A stretch of 38,991 nt of DNA, taken from contig CALDOI010000156.1 of assembly GCA_937912115.1 (NCBI GenBank), positions 1 through 38,991 of the forward strand. The letters run 5' to 3'. Every line of letters begins with the position of its first letter. Position 1 is the first letter of the stretch. Source of the DNA: an uncultured Bacteroidota bacterium (GTDB lineage: Bacteria; Bacteroidota; Bacteroidia; Bacteroidales; F082). The notes under the pieces were generated by a model, which was given only the letters and a program-made list of their open reading frames with translations, was not told where the DNA came from and ran no database searches. Positions 8,572 to 17,236 of this stretch are shown one piece after another. The position numbers and the translations under genes were made by a program.

Positions 8572-9879
8572 TTATAGTTTATCAACCCTCATAAATACTT
8601 CCCAATATTTCTCTTTATTCATATCCGACCAATGTATTTGAAAATATCGATATTGGAATGTTTGTATTTGACAAACTATAATTATTAATATAATCAAGGA
8701 AAAATATAACCGGCGAATCCACCTTAGTTTAATTTCTTTTAGAGTAATTGCCAACAGTATCATAAAGAGAGGTATATATTCAACATATACTCTTGATGAA
8801 AAGCTACCACCATAGAACCACATCCACCAGGAAGCAAAAACATATGTTATAAAGGCCAAAAATCCAAACATAGAATAAAACTCAAACTTATTGGTTCTCC
8901 AAAGAAAATACCCTCCGGTTAATGAAATTAAAAATATTGGGGTATAGAGAAATAAGCCTTTCTTATAACTAAATAGCATATCAATAATATGAGGGTTTAA
9001 AAAATTAAATCCTTCTTCTCCATACGAATCAACAAGAAAATGGCCCGTTGATATTTTGTAAATAATAAGTTGAATTGATACAATTACTGCAAAAACTACA
9101 ATACTAAATATAAACCACAACTTGCGATTAAATAAGGTGTAAATTCCTTTTTTGAGGGTAAGCCAACTTCCTGCAGTAAAAGGCAATATCAGAACTATCA
9201 GCACATTTAAAGGCCTGATTAATACAATTATTCCCAGAAGCATGGCAAGAAATAGTATATGCTTTTTGTCCAAATCTAAAAAATAGCTCTTGGAATAATA
9301 AATAAACATTGAAATAAAAGCAAAAGAAAAAACATGCGACATTCCGGCTTCACCAACAGTATAATAAAACAAATTAGTTCCAAACAGGGCGGCAATAATT
9401 GTAAGAGAACTATGCCATTCACTTATATTGTACAATCTCAATGTTGAATTGAGAAAAAACAGTCCAACCAACAAATAAAACAATGCAGCAATGCTTATTA
9501 AAACCGGGTAAATTTTCGAATAACCGTCAGCATCCAGGTCGAACAAATGTGCCAACGAATGTGCAACAAGAAAAAATGGTGATTCGGCTAATGCAGTTCC
9601 ACAGTAATACTTATTAATTACATTTCCGTGTGCCCACGACCGATAATCGTAATACAGGTTCTCATCAAAATACTTTTCCTTTTCAATTTCATCAAAAAAT
9701 CCAAAATTCAAATCATTATAAATGAAAATGGCAGGTAAATAGGCATAATATCCTTTACCATCCGATTCGATAATACCAACCCAGGTTTTCTTACCCCAAT
9801 TAAGATTTGATGTAACAATTAGCATCAATAACATTAATAATATTATTGTTGCTTTTGATGGGGTTATCATAATTTTCAT
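8572..9879 (-). CDS. Polytopic membrane protein, GT-C glycosyltransferase-like
   Basis: A 435-residue integral membrane protein with roughly ten hydrophobic segments. After the first one (about 8-25) comes a loop containing ESDGKGYYAYLPAIF, a pattern seen in Bacteroidota membrane proteins of the GT-C type, whose first loop carries the acidic catalytic residue. Near the C-terminus WWMWFYGGSFSSRVYVEY resembles the conserved part of the same group. Members would transfer sugar from a polyprenyl-phosphate donor on the periplasmic side; the acceptor cannot be inferred. No partner gene is adjacent. Membrane location is firm, the enzyme class tentative. Confidence 0.65.
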   Translation of the reverse strand: MKIMITPSKATIILLMLLMLIVTSNLNWGKKTWVGIIESDGKGYYAYLPAIFIYNDLNFGFFDEIEKEKYFDENLYYDYRSWAHGNVINKYYCGTALAESPFFLVAHSLAHLFDLDADGYSKIYPVLISIAALFYLLVGLFFLNSTLRLYNISEWHSSLTIIAALFGTNLFYYTVGEAGMSHVFSFAFISMFIYYSKSYFLDLDKKHILFLAMLLGIIVLIRPLNVLIVLILPFTAGSWLTLKKGIYTLFNRKLWFIFSIVVFAVIVSIQLIIYKISTGHFLVDSYGEEGFNFLNPHIIDMLFSYKKGLFLYTPIFLISLTGGYFLWRTNKFEFYSMFGFLAFITYVFASWWMWFYGGSFSSRVYVEYIPLFMILLAITLKEIKLRWIRRLYFSLIILIIIVCQIQTFQYRYFQIHWSDMNKEKYWEVFMRVDKL

Positions 9880-9927
9880 ATTAGAAAAAGTAGTTCTATT
9901 TGTAATTAATAGATAGCTTTACTAATA

Positions 9928-9935
9928 CAAAGATA
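9928..9935 (-). promoter_or_regulatory. -7 box for the GT-C-like gene
   Basis: Read on the minus strand this is TATCTTTG, 48 bases before the ATG at 9879. No TTG stands at the expected -33 spacing. Confidence 0.4.
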
Positions 9936-9978
9936 ATGAGAATGGGTTATAAAAAAATAATTGTTGGTAGATCGTAAA

Positions 9979-11469
9979 TTAATTAAGGAATAATTTTAGC
10001 GACACCACAAAGGATTGTGTTTTGAAACTATTAGCAACCGGGTTAGTTGTTATTTTTTCCGTTGTATACAAATAGTAGTCTTCATCTTTTACTGAATGCA
10101 CATAAGCAAAATCGATTGCAAAATCATGTGCTCTATATCCTAAACCTCCAGAAAATGATTGAAGTTTACCATCGTTTTTATCATTAGCATAGGGACTACC
10201 GTATAATGCATATCCTCCCCTAAAACTGAAGTTTGAGAATCTCCATTCTGTACCAATCCTGTAGTTATGCGTTGCCTGAAATACCGATTTAATATCTGCA
10301 TTTACATTATCAGCATAACTATAACTTCTGGCAGAAAATTTTGCAGATGAATAATTGGCGTATTCATAATCAGCAGAAATAAATCCATGAGTTCCAATAA
10401 TAAATCCCAAACTTCCAATAGCACGTAATGGTGTTGTTAAATGATAATCGAACTCACCCACATCAGATGCGTAAGAATAATGAAACCACTCGCGTTCATC
10501 GGTGGAATCATTAACATACGTTTCTACATATGAAGCAGTATTTGTAAGCCAACTATCGCTCATACTCCAAAAATAAGTTGGTGTATGAAACGCTCCACCA
10601 ATTCTTAACCATTCAGTAGGTTTTACAATAGCGCCAAGCTTTAAATTTATTCCCCAACCACTTGTTGTAAGATTTTCGGTAACACTCCAATTATTAAAAT
10701 ATGGTATAGTATCAGCAATATCGAACTCTGAATATGTCGATTCTCTGTAATATCTTGTGTAAGGTAAACCAATTGTTGCTCCTATAAAAAGAAAATCGTT
10801 ATAATTACCTGAGAATGACATCACCCATTCATTAGTAGAGCCACGTGAAAAAACACTTTGTTGTTGTTTCACTCCACCAAATGGCACAACAGTACTATAC
10901 TCGTTATTACCTTCAGGATTAAGCAGATAGCATTCCCAAGCAGGAAATAATTCAAAATCATCAAAATCATCTACGGGATGACCATCTGCAAGCTCTTTAT
11001 AAACATCCAGTTTTGAATTATCGACATTAACACCACTCATATTAACCGATGAGTTGAAGTTATTAAGCCTGTTCATTCCAATACCAAATTGAAAAAATTT
11101 CCAACCATCTCCTGTTCCGAGGGGCTTAACCATTACATATCCTAAATTGCTCAAATCAAAAACGCCTTTTGAGCCTTCACTTAAACTACCATTATAAACT
11201 GATGATACATTTCTGCTCGCGACTTCAGGTGAAATAGAAAACTCACCAGTTCTGAATAATCCCATACCGGCAGGATTTATACTAGCCGATGAAAAATCAG
11301 CTCCTATTGCGCCTATGGCTCCTCCTAAGGCCATGCTTCTGGCTGTGCCCTGATAGTAGACCTGTGACAATCTCAATGCATCATCCGCATATTGTGAGAA
11401 GGATGTCATTGCCATCAAAACGATTCCTATTATTATACTATATCTTTTCATTTTTATCTTTTTTTGCAT
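9979..11469 (-). CDS. OmpP1/FadL-like outer-membrane beta-barrel protein
   Basis: A 496-residue exported protein that should form an outer-membrane beta-barrel of the OmpP1/FadL/TodX (hydrophobic-compound transport) type. After a signal peptide ending near SFSQ, the mature start YADDALRLSQVYYQGTARSM, then ALGGAIGAIGADFSS and INPAGMGLF are the usual N-terminal family block. The rest is alternating aromatic/polar strands, ending in the hydrophobic FVVSLKLFLN typical of barrel C-termini. A second ATG at 11451, with a more A-rich leader, may be the true start and gives the tidier signal peptide. It lies 104 bases downstream of the Ser-rich lipoprotein gene and could share its transcript. Substrate unknown. 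Confidence 0.8.
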   Translation of the reverse strand: MQKKIKMKRYSIIIGIVLMAMTSFSQYADDALRLSQVYYQGTARSMALGGAIGAIGADFSSASINPAGMGLFRTGEFSISPEVASRNVSSVYNGSLSEGSKGVFDLSNLGYVMVKPLGTGDGWKFFQFGIGMNRLNNFNSSVNMSGVNVDNSKLDVYKELADGHPVDDFDDFELFPAWECYLLNPEGNNEYSTVVPFGGVKQQQSVFSRGSTNEWVMSFSGNYNDFLFIGATIGLPYTRYYRESTYSEFDIADTIPYFNNWSVTENLTTSGWGINLKLGAIVKPTEWLRIGGAFHTPTYFWSMSDSWLTNTASYVETYVNDSTDEREWFHYSYASDVGEFDYHLTTPLRAIGSLGFIIGTHGFISADYEYANYSSAKFSARSYSYADNVNADIKSVFQATHNYRIGTEWRFSNFSFRGGYALYGSPYANDKNDGKLQSFSGGLGYRAHDFAIDFAYVHSVKDEDYYLYTTEKITTNPVANSFKTQSFVVSLKLFLN

Positions 11470-11573
11470 TATTTATGTAGAACACAAAATACTCCATCCC
11501 TTATTGTAAAAGTTGGTTATTCTGCTATTTGACAATAATTCGATTAATTAGTTTTTAAGAAAAAATAGTATTA

Positions 11574-13025
11574 TTATCTTCTTCCACCGCTACTTTTTGA
11601 GCTGGTAGATGATGATCTTCCACCTGAGCTACTACTACTACTACTACTACTATTTCCACTACTACTACTTCTAGAAGGTGAACTATAGCTTTTGGACGGA
11701 CTACTTGATGAATTACTACTTTTAGATGGTGAACTATAACTTTTAGGTGTTGAAATGGTCCTTGAGTTTGAGTTCGTTGACCGCTTTGGAGCGGCATTGG
11801 TTCGAGGAGCAGTATAATTGCTTTTTGAATTACTCTGTTTAGCTGACCTATTATAGGTGTTAGTATTATTTCGAGTAGTAGTACTTTTCATATTCGAATT
11901 GCTAGGCCTCACGTATTCCTTGCTTGATCTAGGTTGTCTGGATGGCAGACTTTCATATGATTTAGGCTTCTGATATTTTGGTGTACCCCTTTGCTGTGTA
12001 GTTGTTGAAGTAGAGTTTTTGTATTTATTTGTAGCTTTTGATGGATCACTTTGAATATCCTGACGTGGCTTAGTATATTCCTTAGACCTTGGCTGCAATT
12101 TGGTATCATTAGTTGAACTTTTTGAAACTTCTGATCTTCCTTTTGAAGTAACTGTTCTATTAGATTCATTTGATTGTGGTGTAGTACGTGATTTTGTTGC
12201 TGCTTCATCGCTTGCAATATACCCTCCACCGCTCCTGCTTACACGGTTTTCATCCTTTTTTACAGTGGTGCTTTTGTTTGAACCTGACGAACGGTTTCCA
12301 CTAGACCTTGGAATATTACTACCGCCTGCGCCTCTTCCACGAGGACCATATGTTGATGTATATCCATAATCAGGATAGTATCCACCACCAGGATATCCGG
12401 GATAATAACCGCCTCCGGCATAATAACCATCCCAATAACCATTGTTATAACCCGACCAATAACTACCACCATATGATGGATAACCCCAACCGTAGTATGG
12501 GTAACCCCATCTATAGGAAGGATAACCCCAATTATAATATGGCCATCCGTATCCATAACCCATCGACCAGCCATAACCCATTCCTGCTCCCATACCAAAG
12601 CTTAGTGACATATTCGAACCACCATTACAACAGCTACTTGTATAAGTATCATCATAATAATCGTTACTTGTACCATTATTATTAAATCTACTTATACGTG
12701 ATGCATAATCAGAATCGTAATACTCATCAATAAATTCATATTCGGTAGATTCATCATCTTGTGCTACAAGAACACCTCCATTTGACGAATATTCATACCC
12801 ATTTTCATTAGATTCAATGTTTGAATCATCCATTCTGGTATTATTCTCAGATTTGTTTTGTGCATTCTTCTGAAAGTCATCCCAATTATATTGAGTAGGA
12901 GTATTAGATTTCGAGGAATAATAAACATCATCGTTTGGAAGGTTATTTGTTGATGAACATGCTGCTAATCCAGCAATTATCAATACAAACGAAAAGTAGC
13001 GGATTGTGTTTTTTATAGTTTCCAT
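11574..13025 (-). CDS. Low-complexity Tyr/Gly- and Ser-rich lipoprotein
   Basis: I do not recognise a functional family. The 483-residue product has a lipoprotein signal with lipobox LAAC (Cys 23). Three regions follow: an Asn/Asp/Ser-rich acidic part; a Tyr/Gly/Trp-rich part of WGYPxY-type heptads and GGGYYP units; and a basic Ser/Thr/Lys/Arg-rich tail ending in a poly-Ser run and GGRR. It is probably extended or disordered and surface-attached. An ATG at 13055 would add 10 residues; I prefer 13025 because the longer form overlaps the proS -33 element and spoils the signal peptide. The tail carries a trinucleotide repeat that could vary in length. Confidence 0.75.
   Translation of the reverse strand: METIKNTIRYFSFVLIIAGLAACSSTNNLPNDDVYYSSKSNTPTQYNWDDFQKNAQNKSENNTRMDDSNIESNENGYEYSSNGGVLVAQDDESTEYEFIDEYYDSDYASRISRFNNNGTSNDYYDDTYTSSCCNGGSNMSLSFGMGAGMGYGWSMGYGYGWPYYNWGYPSYRWGYPYYGWGYPSYGGSYWSGYNNGYWDGYYAGGGYYPGYPGGGYYPDYGYTSTYGPRGRGAGGSNIPRSSGNRSSGSNKSTTVKKDENRVSRSGGGYIASDEAATKSRTTPQSNESNRTVTSKGRSEVSKSSTNDTKLQPRSKEYTKPRQDIQSDPSKATNKYKNSTSTTTQQRGTPKYQKPKSYESLPSRQPRSSKEYVRPSNSNMKSTTTRNNTNTYNRSAKQSNSKSNYTAPRTNAAPKRSTNSNSRTISTPKSYSSPSKSSNSSSSPSKSYSSPSRSSSSGNSSSSSSSSSGGRSSSTSSKSSGGRR
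11629..11652 (-). repeat. Trinucleotide microsatellite encoding poly-Ser
   Basis: Eight CTA units on the plus strand, read as AGT serine codons on the minus strand. The unit is 3 bases, so slippage would change the serine-run length without breaking the frame. A shorter similar run lies at about 11659-11670. Confidence 0.85.
12478..12541 (-). repeat. Three tandem 21-bp repeats encoding WGYPxY heptads
   Basis: Three units of 21 bases, each starting GG(A/G)TAACCCCA on the plus strand, encode the minus-strand heptads YNWGYPS, YRWGYPY and YGWGYPS in the Tyr/Gly-rich part of the lipoprotein. Confidence 0.75.
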
Positions 13026-13037
13026 CTTTCTGATATG

Positions 13038-13067
13038 TTGTGCAATTGTAAACATTGTTTAATTTTG
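13038..13067 (+). promoter_or_regulatory. proS promoter with both -33 and -7 elements
   Basis: TGTTG, with its TTG at 13038-13040, is followed by exactly 19 bases and TAATTTTG at 13060-13067, matching the Bacteroidota pattern TTG-N19-TAnnTTTG. The proS ATG is 43 bases beyond the -7 box. This is the best promoter in the window. Confidence 0.75.
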
Positions 13068-13109
13068 CGGTTTACTTAAAAAATACAACAACTGTACCAA
13101 ACTTAAAAA

Positions 13110-14579
13110 ATGGCGAAACAATTAACATCTCGAAGTGAAAATTATTCTCAATGGTATAATGATCTGGTTGTAAAAGCTGATCTTGCTGAGAACTCAGCCG
13201 TACGCGGCTCAATGGTGATTAAACCATATGGTTACGCTATTTGGGAGAAAATGCAATCGGTACTTGATACAATGTTTAAGGATACTGGTCATCAAAATGC
13301 ATACTTTCCATTATTTATACCTAAGTCTTTTTTTAGCAAAGAAGCATCACATGTTGAAGGTTTTGCAAAAGAGTGTGCAGTTGTTACCCATTACCGTTTA
13401 AAAACAAACGAACAAGGTGAGATTGTAGTAGATGAAAATGCTAAATTAGAAGAAGAACTCATTGTTCGTCCTACATCTGAAACTATAATTTGGGATACCT
13501 ACCGTAAATGGATTCAATCGTACCGCGATTTACCAGTTCTTATTAACCAATGGGCTAACGTTGTTAGATGGGAAATGAGAACACGCTTATTTTTAAGAAC
13601 TGCTGAATTCCTATGGCAAGAAGGCCATACAGCTCACGCTACCGAAGCCGAGGCTTTGGAAGAAGCTGAAAAAATGGTTGGAGTATATGCTGATTTTGCA
13701 GAGCGATATATGGGATTACCTGTATTGCAAGGAATAAAATCACCAAACGAAAGATTTGCAGGAGCAATTGAAACCTACTGTATTGAAGCATTAATGCAAG
13801 ATGGTAAAGCTCTTCAGGCCGGAACATCTCACTTTTTAGGTCAAAACTTTGCGAAAGCCTTTGATGTAAAATTCGTAACACGCGAAAACAAACAGGAGTA
13901 TGTTTGGGCTACATCGTGGGGAGTTTCAACAAGGTTGATAGGTGCTTTGATAATGGCTCATTCTGATGATAACGGCCTTGTATTACCTCCAAAAATTGCA
14001 CCTATACAGGTTGTTATAATTCCAATCTTTAAAAACGAAGAGCAGTTGGATGAGATAACCAAAACTGTTGATGTTATAATTGATGAACTTAAATCAAAAA
14101 ATATTACGGTTAAGTATGATAACCGTGACACACAGAAACCTGGCTACAAATTTGCTGAGTGGGAACTAAAAGGCGTTCCTGTTCGTTTGGCTATCGGTCC
14201 ACGTGATTTAGAAAACGGAACTGTTGAGGTTGCAAGAAGGGATACGCTAGAAAAGGAAACTCTGCAAATCACTAATATTGGAAAAAAGATTGAGAATCTA
14301 CTATCACAAATTCAGGATAATATTTATCAAAAAGCTTTGTCGTTCAGGGAAGACAATACATTTAACGTTGATACATGGGATGAATTTACCGACAGAATTA
14401 AAAAAGGCGGATTCGTTAGAGCCCACTGGGATGGTACTTCAGAAACTGAAAAATTGATAAAGGATAAAACCAAGGCTACCATAAGAGTAATTCCAATGGA
14501 CGGAAAAATTGTAGCCGGAAAGTGTATATTAACAGGTGAGCCTTCCAAACAGAGGGTTGTTTTTGCTAAAGCCTACTAA
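13110..14579 (+). CDS. proS: Prolyl-tRNA synthetase (short, archaeal/eukaryotic-like type)
   Basis: Charges tRNA(Pro) with proline in the cytoplasm. The 489-residue length and the absence of the large editing insertion mark the type 3 (ThrRS/eukaryotic-like) class IIa enzyme, common in Bacteroidota. Visible blocks are [17 protein letters not shown] at the start of the catalytic core, [18 protein letters not shown] (TSE substrate motif), [20 protein letters not shown] (class II motif 2) and [20 protein letters not shown] (motif 3). An anticodon-binding domain follows (about 290-390), then the C-terminal zinc-type domain ending VVFAKAY. The ATG follows a good promoter and an A-rich leader. It appears monocistronic. 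Confidence 0.97.
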   Translation: MAKQLTSRSENYSQWYNDLVVKADLAENSAVRGSMVIKPYGYAIWEKMQSVLDTMFKDTGHQNAYFPLFIPKSFFSKEASHVEGFAKECAVVTHYRLKTNEQGEIVVDENAKLEEELIVRPTSETIIWDTYRKWIQSYRDLPVLINQWANVVRWEMRTRLFLRTAEFLWQEGHTAHATEAEALEEAEKMVGVYADFAERYMGLPVLQGIKSPNERFAGAIETYCIEALMQDGKALQAGTSHFLGQNFAKAFDVKFVTRENKQEYVWATSWGVSTRLIGALIMAHSDDNGLVLPPKIAPIQVVIIPIFKNEEQLDEITKTVDVIIDELKSKNITVKYDNRDTQKPGYKFAEWELKGVPVRLAIGPRDLENGTVEVARRDTLEKETLQITNIGKKIENLLSQIQDNIYQKALSFREDNTFNVDTWDEFTDRIKKGGFVRAHWDGTSETEKLIKDKTKATIRVIPMDGKIVAGKCILTGEPSKQRVVFAKAY

Positions 14580-14604
14580 GTTTTTAAGAAAATGACTAAA
14601 TTTA

Positions 14605-14628
14605 GCCTTAATACTTTAAGGCAGTTTT
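14605..14628 (+). terminator. Possible terminator hairpin after proS
   Basis: GCCTTAA (14605-14611) pairs with TTAAGGC (14616-14622) around a 4-base loop, followed by AGTTTT. It starts 26 bases after the proS stop and overlaps the stop codon of the convergent GIN-domain gene. The T run is short, so termination may be weak. Confidence 0.5.
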
Positions 14629-15356
14629 ATTAGTTGCCCGGGGCCTGAGCCATCAAGTGTTACAATTGAAGGATTTCCAGTATAATATATGTTTCCAACA
14701 TTTTCGATGGTAGCACCTAATTGGTGGTTTACATTTACATAAATATCATTACTACTTCTATTGTTCATAAATACAAAAGTAGATTCTAAATTAGTCATAT
14801 TAATAAAACCAAAACTTGCCGAATATGCATATGCTACCTGACAATTACCACTTAAAATAATATCAGCTGTTCCGTAGTGTAAAGCACAATATAATCTGTC
14901 AACATTCAGGTTTAGGTTTATCTCCCCGGCTCCTTCATGAACTTCCAGCCAAAGAGTATCAGTTTTTAACGAGTTTGTAGTACTTATATTCCCAATTGAG
15001 CGATATTCGATGGTATCAATATCTACATAGTTCACATATACATTTATCGGACTTTCATAGTTTCGAATCCAATTGCATTGATTATCATTTCGTATTTGAA
15101 GTACACTGTCGTCAGAAATTTCTGTTATAATCCCGCTTATTAAATTTGACCCTGCCTCAACAGAAACAGAAGGAGTGCTTGCTTTAGTCAAAATGAGGTT
15201 AACATTATCTTTTAAAATAATACTATTAAAGCTTCCAATAGTTCTAGCCTCAGTTGATATCTCACCTGTTGAGAAAAAACAATCGCCAATTGTATTTTTT
15301 TTACAAGAAGTAATAACGGTTAAACAAGTAACTACTATGACTATTAGATTTTTCAA
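14616..15356 (-). CDS. Head-GIN domain (DUF2807) lipoprotein
   Basis: A 246-residue lipoprotein with one head-GIN (DUF2807) domain, a beta-helix-like fold of unknown function found widely in Bacteroidota envelopes. The signal has a lipobox ending at Cys 18 (VITSC). The domain begins with the usual FNSIILKDNVNLILTKA and runs through short repeated beta strands to the end (TGNPSIVTLDGSGPGQL). The start codon is TTG: no ATG or GTG exists between the preceding in-frame stop and this point, and TTGA overlaps the TGA of the upstream PagL-like gene by 4 bases. Translation is therefore probably coupled to that gene. Confidence 0.82.
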   Translation of the reverse strand: MKNLIVIVVTCLTVITSCKKNTIGDCFFSTGEISTEARTIGSFNSIILKDNVNLILTKASTPSVSVEAGSNLISGIITEISDDSVLQIRNDNQCNWIRNYESPINVYVNYVDIDTIEYRSIGNISTTNSLKTDTLWLEVHEGAGEINLNLNVDRLYCALHYGTADIILSGNCQVAYAYSASFGFINMTNLESTFVFMNNRSSNDIYVNVNHQLGATIENVGNIYYTGNPSIVTLDGSGPGQLIKLP

Positions 15357-16510
15357 TTGTGCTTTATTTTTCGTTTATATATAAATTTAAACTGATAACC
15401 TAATCCAAACCCAACATATTCCGCTTTTCCCAGATGTGCGCTTAGTACCATATTGGCAAACAGCTTTTGTGTCACCAGATATTTTAATGTGAGCCTTTGA
15501 TAAACATGCCCTTCACTTCTATCTAGCGCTTTAATATACATTCCCGCATTAAATAAAAATGATAATCTATCCATAATAAGCTCATAAGCAAGACTGGCTC
15601 CTAGTTTGTTTAGTTGAGAATTACTTTCAACATAAATACTCCTTCTTTCAAGTATTAGCTTATCCGATTCATCATTGGTTATGTCTATCCCTATTCCAAA
15701 TTTACTCTTATATGAAACTCTTGCCATGATATTCACGAATGCAGCATATACATAAAAACTTTGACCGTATTGCTGCTTCATATCTTTAAATGCTAGAGCA
15801 GTAGCAAATTCAACGCTCAAATATTTTCTTCCATCAAACTCAAAAGTATAAAGCTCAGGTAATATTTTCCGATCCATCGATTGATTTGGCCTACTTAAAT
15901 AGGAAGAAACACCTACTGAAGCTGTTAATATATTTAGCCCATAGTTTGGTGTTTTCATCGATCCATTTGAAAAATGAGTTAACCCGGCACCTGCTGTTAA
16001 AGTAACCATCCTTGATATTTTTCGCCGATATTCAAAAAAAAGGCTTGCAGCAATGTTGATATGTGATCCAATGGCAAAATTTTTATAGTTGCTAATTCTG
16101 TCAAACTTTTCAGTTAAATATCCCAACCCTACACCTAATTTAAAATTCAATGATTGATCATCACCTTTTATTATAGGAAAATTAATAGATGGATATAATG
16201 CTAAGGCGGAGCCAAGTTGCGAAAAACCACCCATCCCTGAATACCAAAAATTTATTCCTATCAAAGGATAAGCATACTCAGCCTCCCAACGTTGTTTTCC
16301 ATATGTTGCTTTTTGCAAACTAATCTCAAAAGCAGGAAAATGTGATCTAAAAATATCTAACTCAAGGTGATGACTCATAAGTAAGCCATATTGTACCTTC
16401 AACTCAGTTGTAAGATTATGTATTGTAGCAGGTTTTGTGGGCTGTGCAAATACGTTGCAGCTCAATAGTATATATATAATAGTTACTAATATTAAAACCC
16501 TATAGTGCAC
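15353..16510 (-). CDS. PagL-like lipid A deacylase (acyloxyacyl hydrolase family)
   Basis: An outer-membrane beta-barrel of the PagL/lipid A 3-O-deacylase family (PF09411-like), which removes an acyl chain from lipid A. The 385 residues are longer than classical PagL, as in Bacteroidota members. A signal peptide ends near NVFAQ. The catalytic motif HxSNG is present as THFSNGS, with H179 and S181. The sequence ends in the barrel-like GKAEYVGFGLGYQFKF. The start is GTG at 16510: an in-frame stop lies directly before it, and AGGAAGG upstream may serve as ribosome site. The GIN lipoprotein gene overlaps its stop by 4 bases, so both are likely made together. Confidence 0.78.
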   Translation of the reverse strand: MHYRVLILVTIIYILLSCNVFAQPTKPATIHNLTTELKVQYGLLMSHHLELDIFRSHFPAFEISLQKATYGKQRWEAEYAYPLIGINFWYSGMGGFSQLGSALALYPSINFPIIKGDDQSLNFKLGVGLGYLTEKFDRISNYKNFAIGSHINIAASLFFEYRRKISRMVTLTAGAGLTHFSNGSMKTPNYGLNILTASVGVSSYLSRPNQSMDRKILPELYTFEFDGRKYLSVEFATALAFKDMKQQYGQSFYVYAAFVNIMARVSYKSKFGIGIDITNDESDKLILERRSIYVESNSQLNKLGASLAYELIMDRLSFLFNAGMYIKALDRSEGHVYQRLTLKYLVTQKLFANMVLSAHLGKAEYVGFGLGYQFKFIYKRKIKHN

Positions 16511-16533
16511 TTACCTTCCTTTATTTAATGCTA

Positions 16534-16541
16534 CAAAATTA
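16534..16541 (-). promoter_or_regulatory. -7 box for the PagL-like/GIN operon
   Basis: Read on the minus strand this is TAATTTTG, 23 bases before the GTG start at 16510. No -33 TTG at the expected distance. Confidence 0.45.
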
Positions 16542-16791
16542 ACAATAGACCGTTCTTATTTTGGAAAGTTATGTAAAAATTAATGATCTGGTAATTGATG
16601 CTAATTTCTTTATTACTTAAACCTTTCTATTTTAGCAGATAAAGAATTTTAAACACAAAAAAGCTAATCAAACGAGAATTTGGATAATAATACCCGGATT
16701 CTAAGAAGGTGAATTTCAAATGTGTATTAAAAACCCTGTTAAAAAACTATTTATCAGGGTATCATTATCACAAATGAAATAAAATAGTAAC

Positions 16792-16823
16792 TTGCCGCCG
16801 TATAATATCATCTCCTATATTTG
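16792..16823 (+). promoter_or_regulatory. Promoter of the response regulator-mazG operon
   Basis: TTG at 16792-16794 is followed after 21 bases by TATATTTG at 16816-16823, a good -7 box, 30 bases before the ATG at 16854. The spacer is 2 bases longer than the usual 19. Confidence 0.55.
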
Positions 16824-16853
16824 GGATTATTAAATAAATATTTGTCATTTTAA

Positions 16854-17234
16854 ATGAAATCAAAGCAAAAATGTAAGCATGTATTATTAGTGGAAGACAA
16901 TCTTCTTAACCAGAAATTCGCTATGGCAGTCCTTAGAATGAAAGGATATACTTGTGATTTAGCAGAGAATGGTAAAATAGCGGTTGATTTTTTTGAGAAG
17001 AATGAATACGAGGCAATATTAATGGATATTCAAATGCCAATAATGAATGGTATTGAAGCTACTATAGAAATACGAAAAATGGAGCTGGCTAAAGGATGGC
17101 AAAGAATAAAGATAATTGCTGTTACTGCATTTGCAATGCCTGGAGATGAAGAAAAATTTAAAGAAGTAGGAATCGACTTATACATTTCTAAACCGTATAC
17201 CAGCGCCCAACTTATATCCTTTATTGAACTTTAA
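16854..17234 (+). CDS. Single-domain (CheY-like) response regulator
   Basis: A 126-residue stand-alone receiver domain with no output domain. The acidic pocket (E14, D15), phospho-acceptor D58 in ILMDIQMP, T91 and K113 (SKPY) are all in place, so it should be phosphorylatable. The form LVEDNxLNQK and DIQMPxMNGIEAT is typical of receivers found at the end of hybrid histidine kinases, so it may have split from one or act as a phosphorelay shuttle. No kinase is adjacent. mazG begins 2 bases after its stop, so the two are surely cotranscribed, though the functional link is unclear. Confidence 0.9.
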   Translation: MKSKQKCKHVLLVEDNLLNQKFAMAVLRMKGYTCDLAENGKIAVDFFEKNEYEAILMDIQMPIMNGIEATIEIRKMELAKGWQRIKIIAVTAFAMPGDEEKFKEVGIDLYISKPYTSAQLISFIEL

Positions 17235-17236
17235 GA

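Larger units (their letters stand above)
16511..16853. other. 343-bp intergenic region between divergent genes
   Basis: No gene is supported here. It holds a probable -7 box for the leftward PagL-like operon (16534-16541) and a promoter for the rightward response regulator (16792-16823). A 6-bp hairpin, ACCCTG (16733-16738) with CAGGGT (16755-16760), has no T run and is not called a terminator. The rest is AT-rich without visible structure. Confidence 0.6.

Noticed and set aside
11555-12685. Several open frames of 80-125 codons on both strands over the low-complexity lipoprotein gene
   Set aside because: They come from the repetitive codons of that gene (runs of Val, His/Asn/Tyr or Gln). The lipoprotein frame is the only one with a signal peptide and a full-length reading frame.
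16733-16760. ACCCTG/CAGGGT hairpin as a terminator
   Set aside because: Six-bp stem, 16-base loop and no T run; it lies between two divergent genes, where no terminator is needed.
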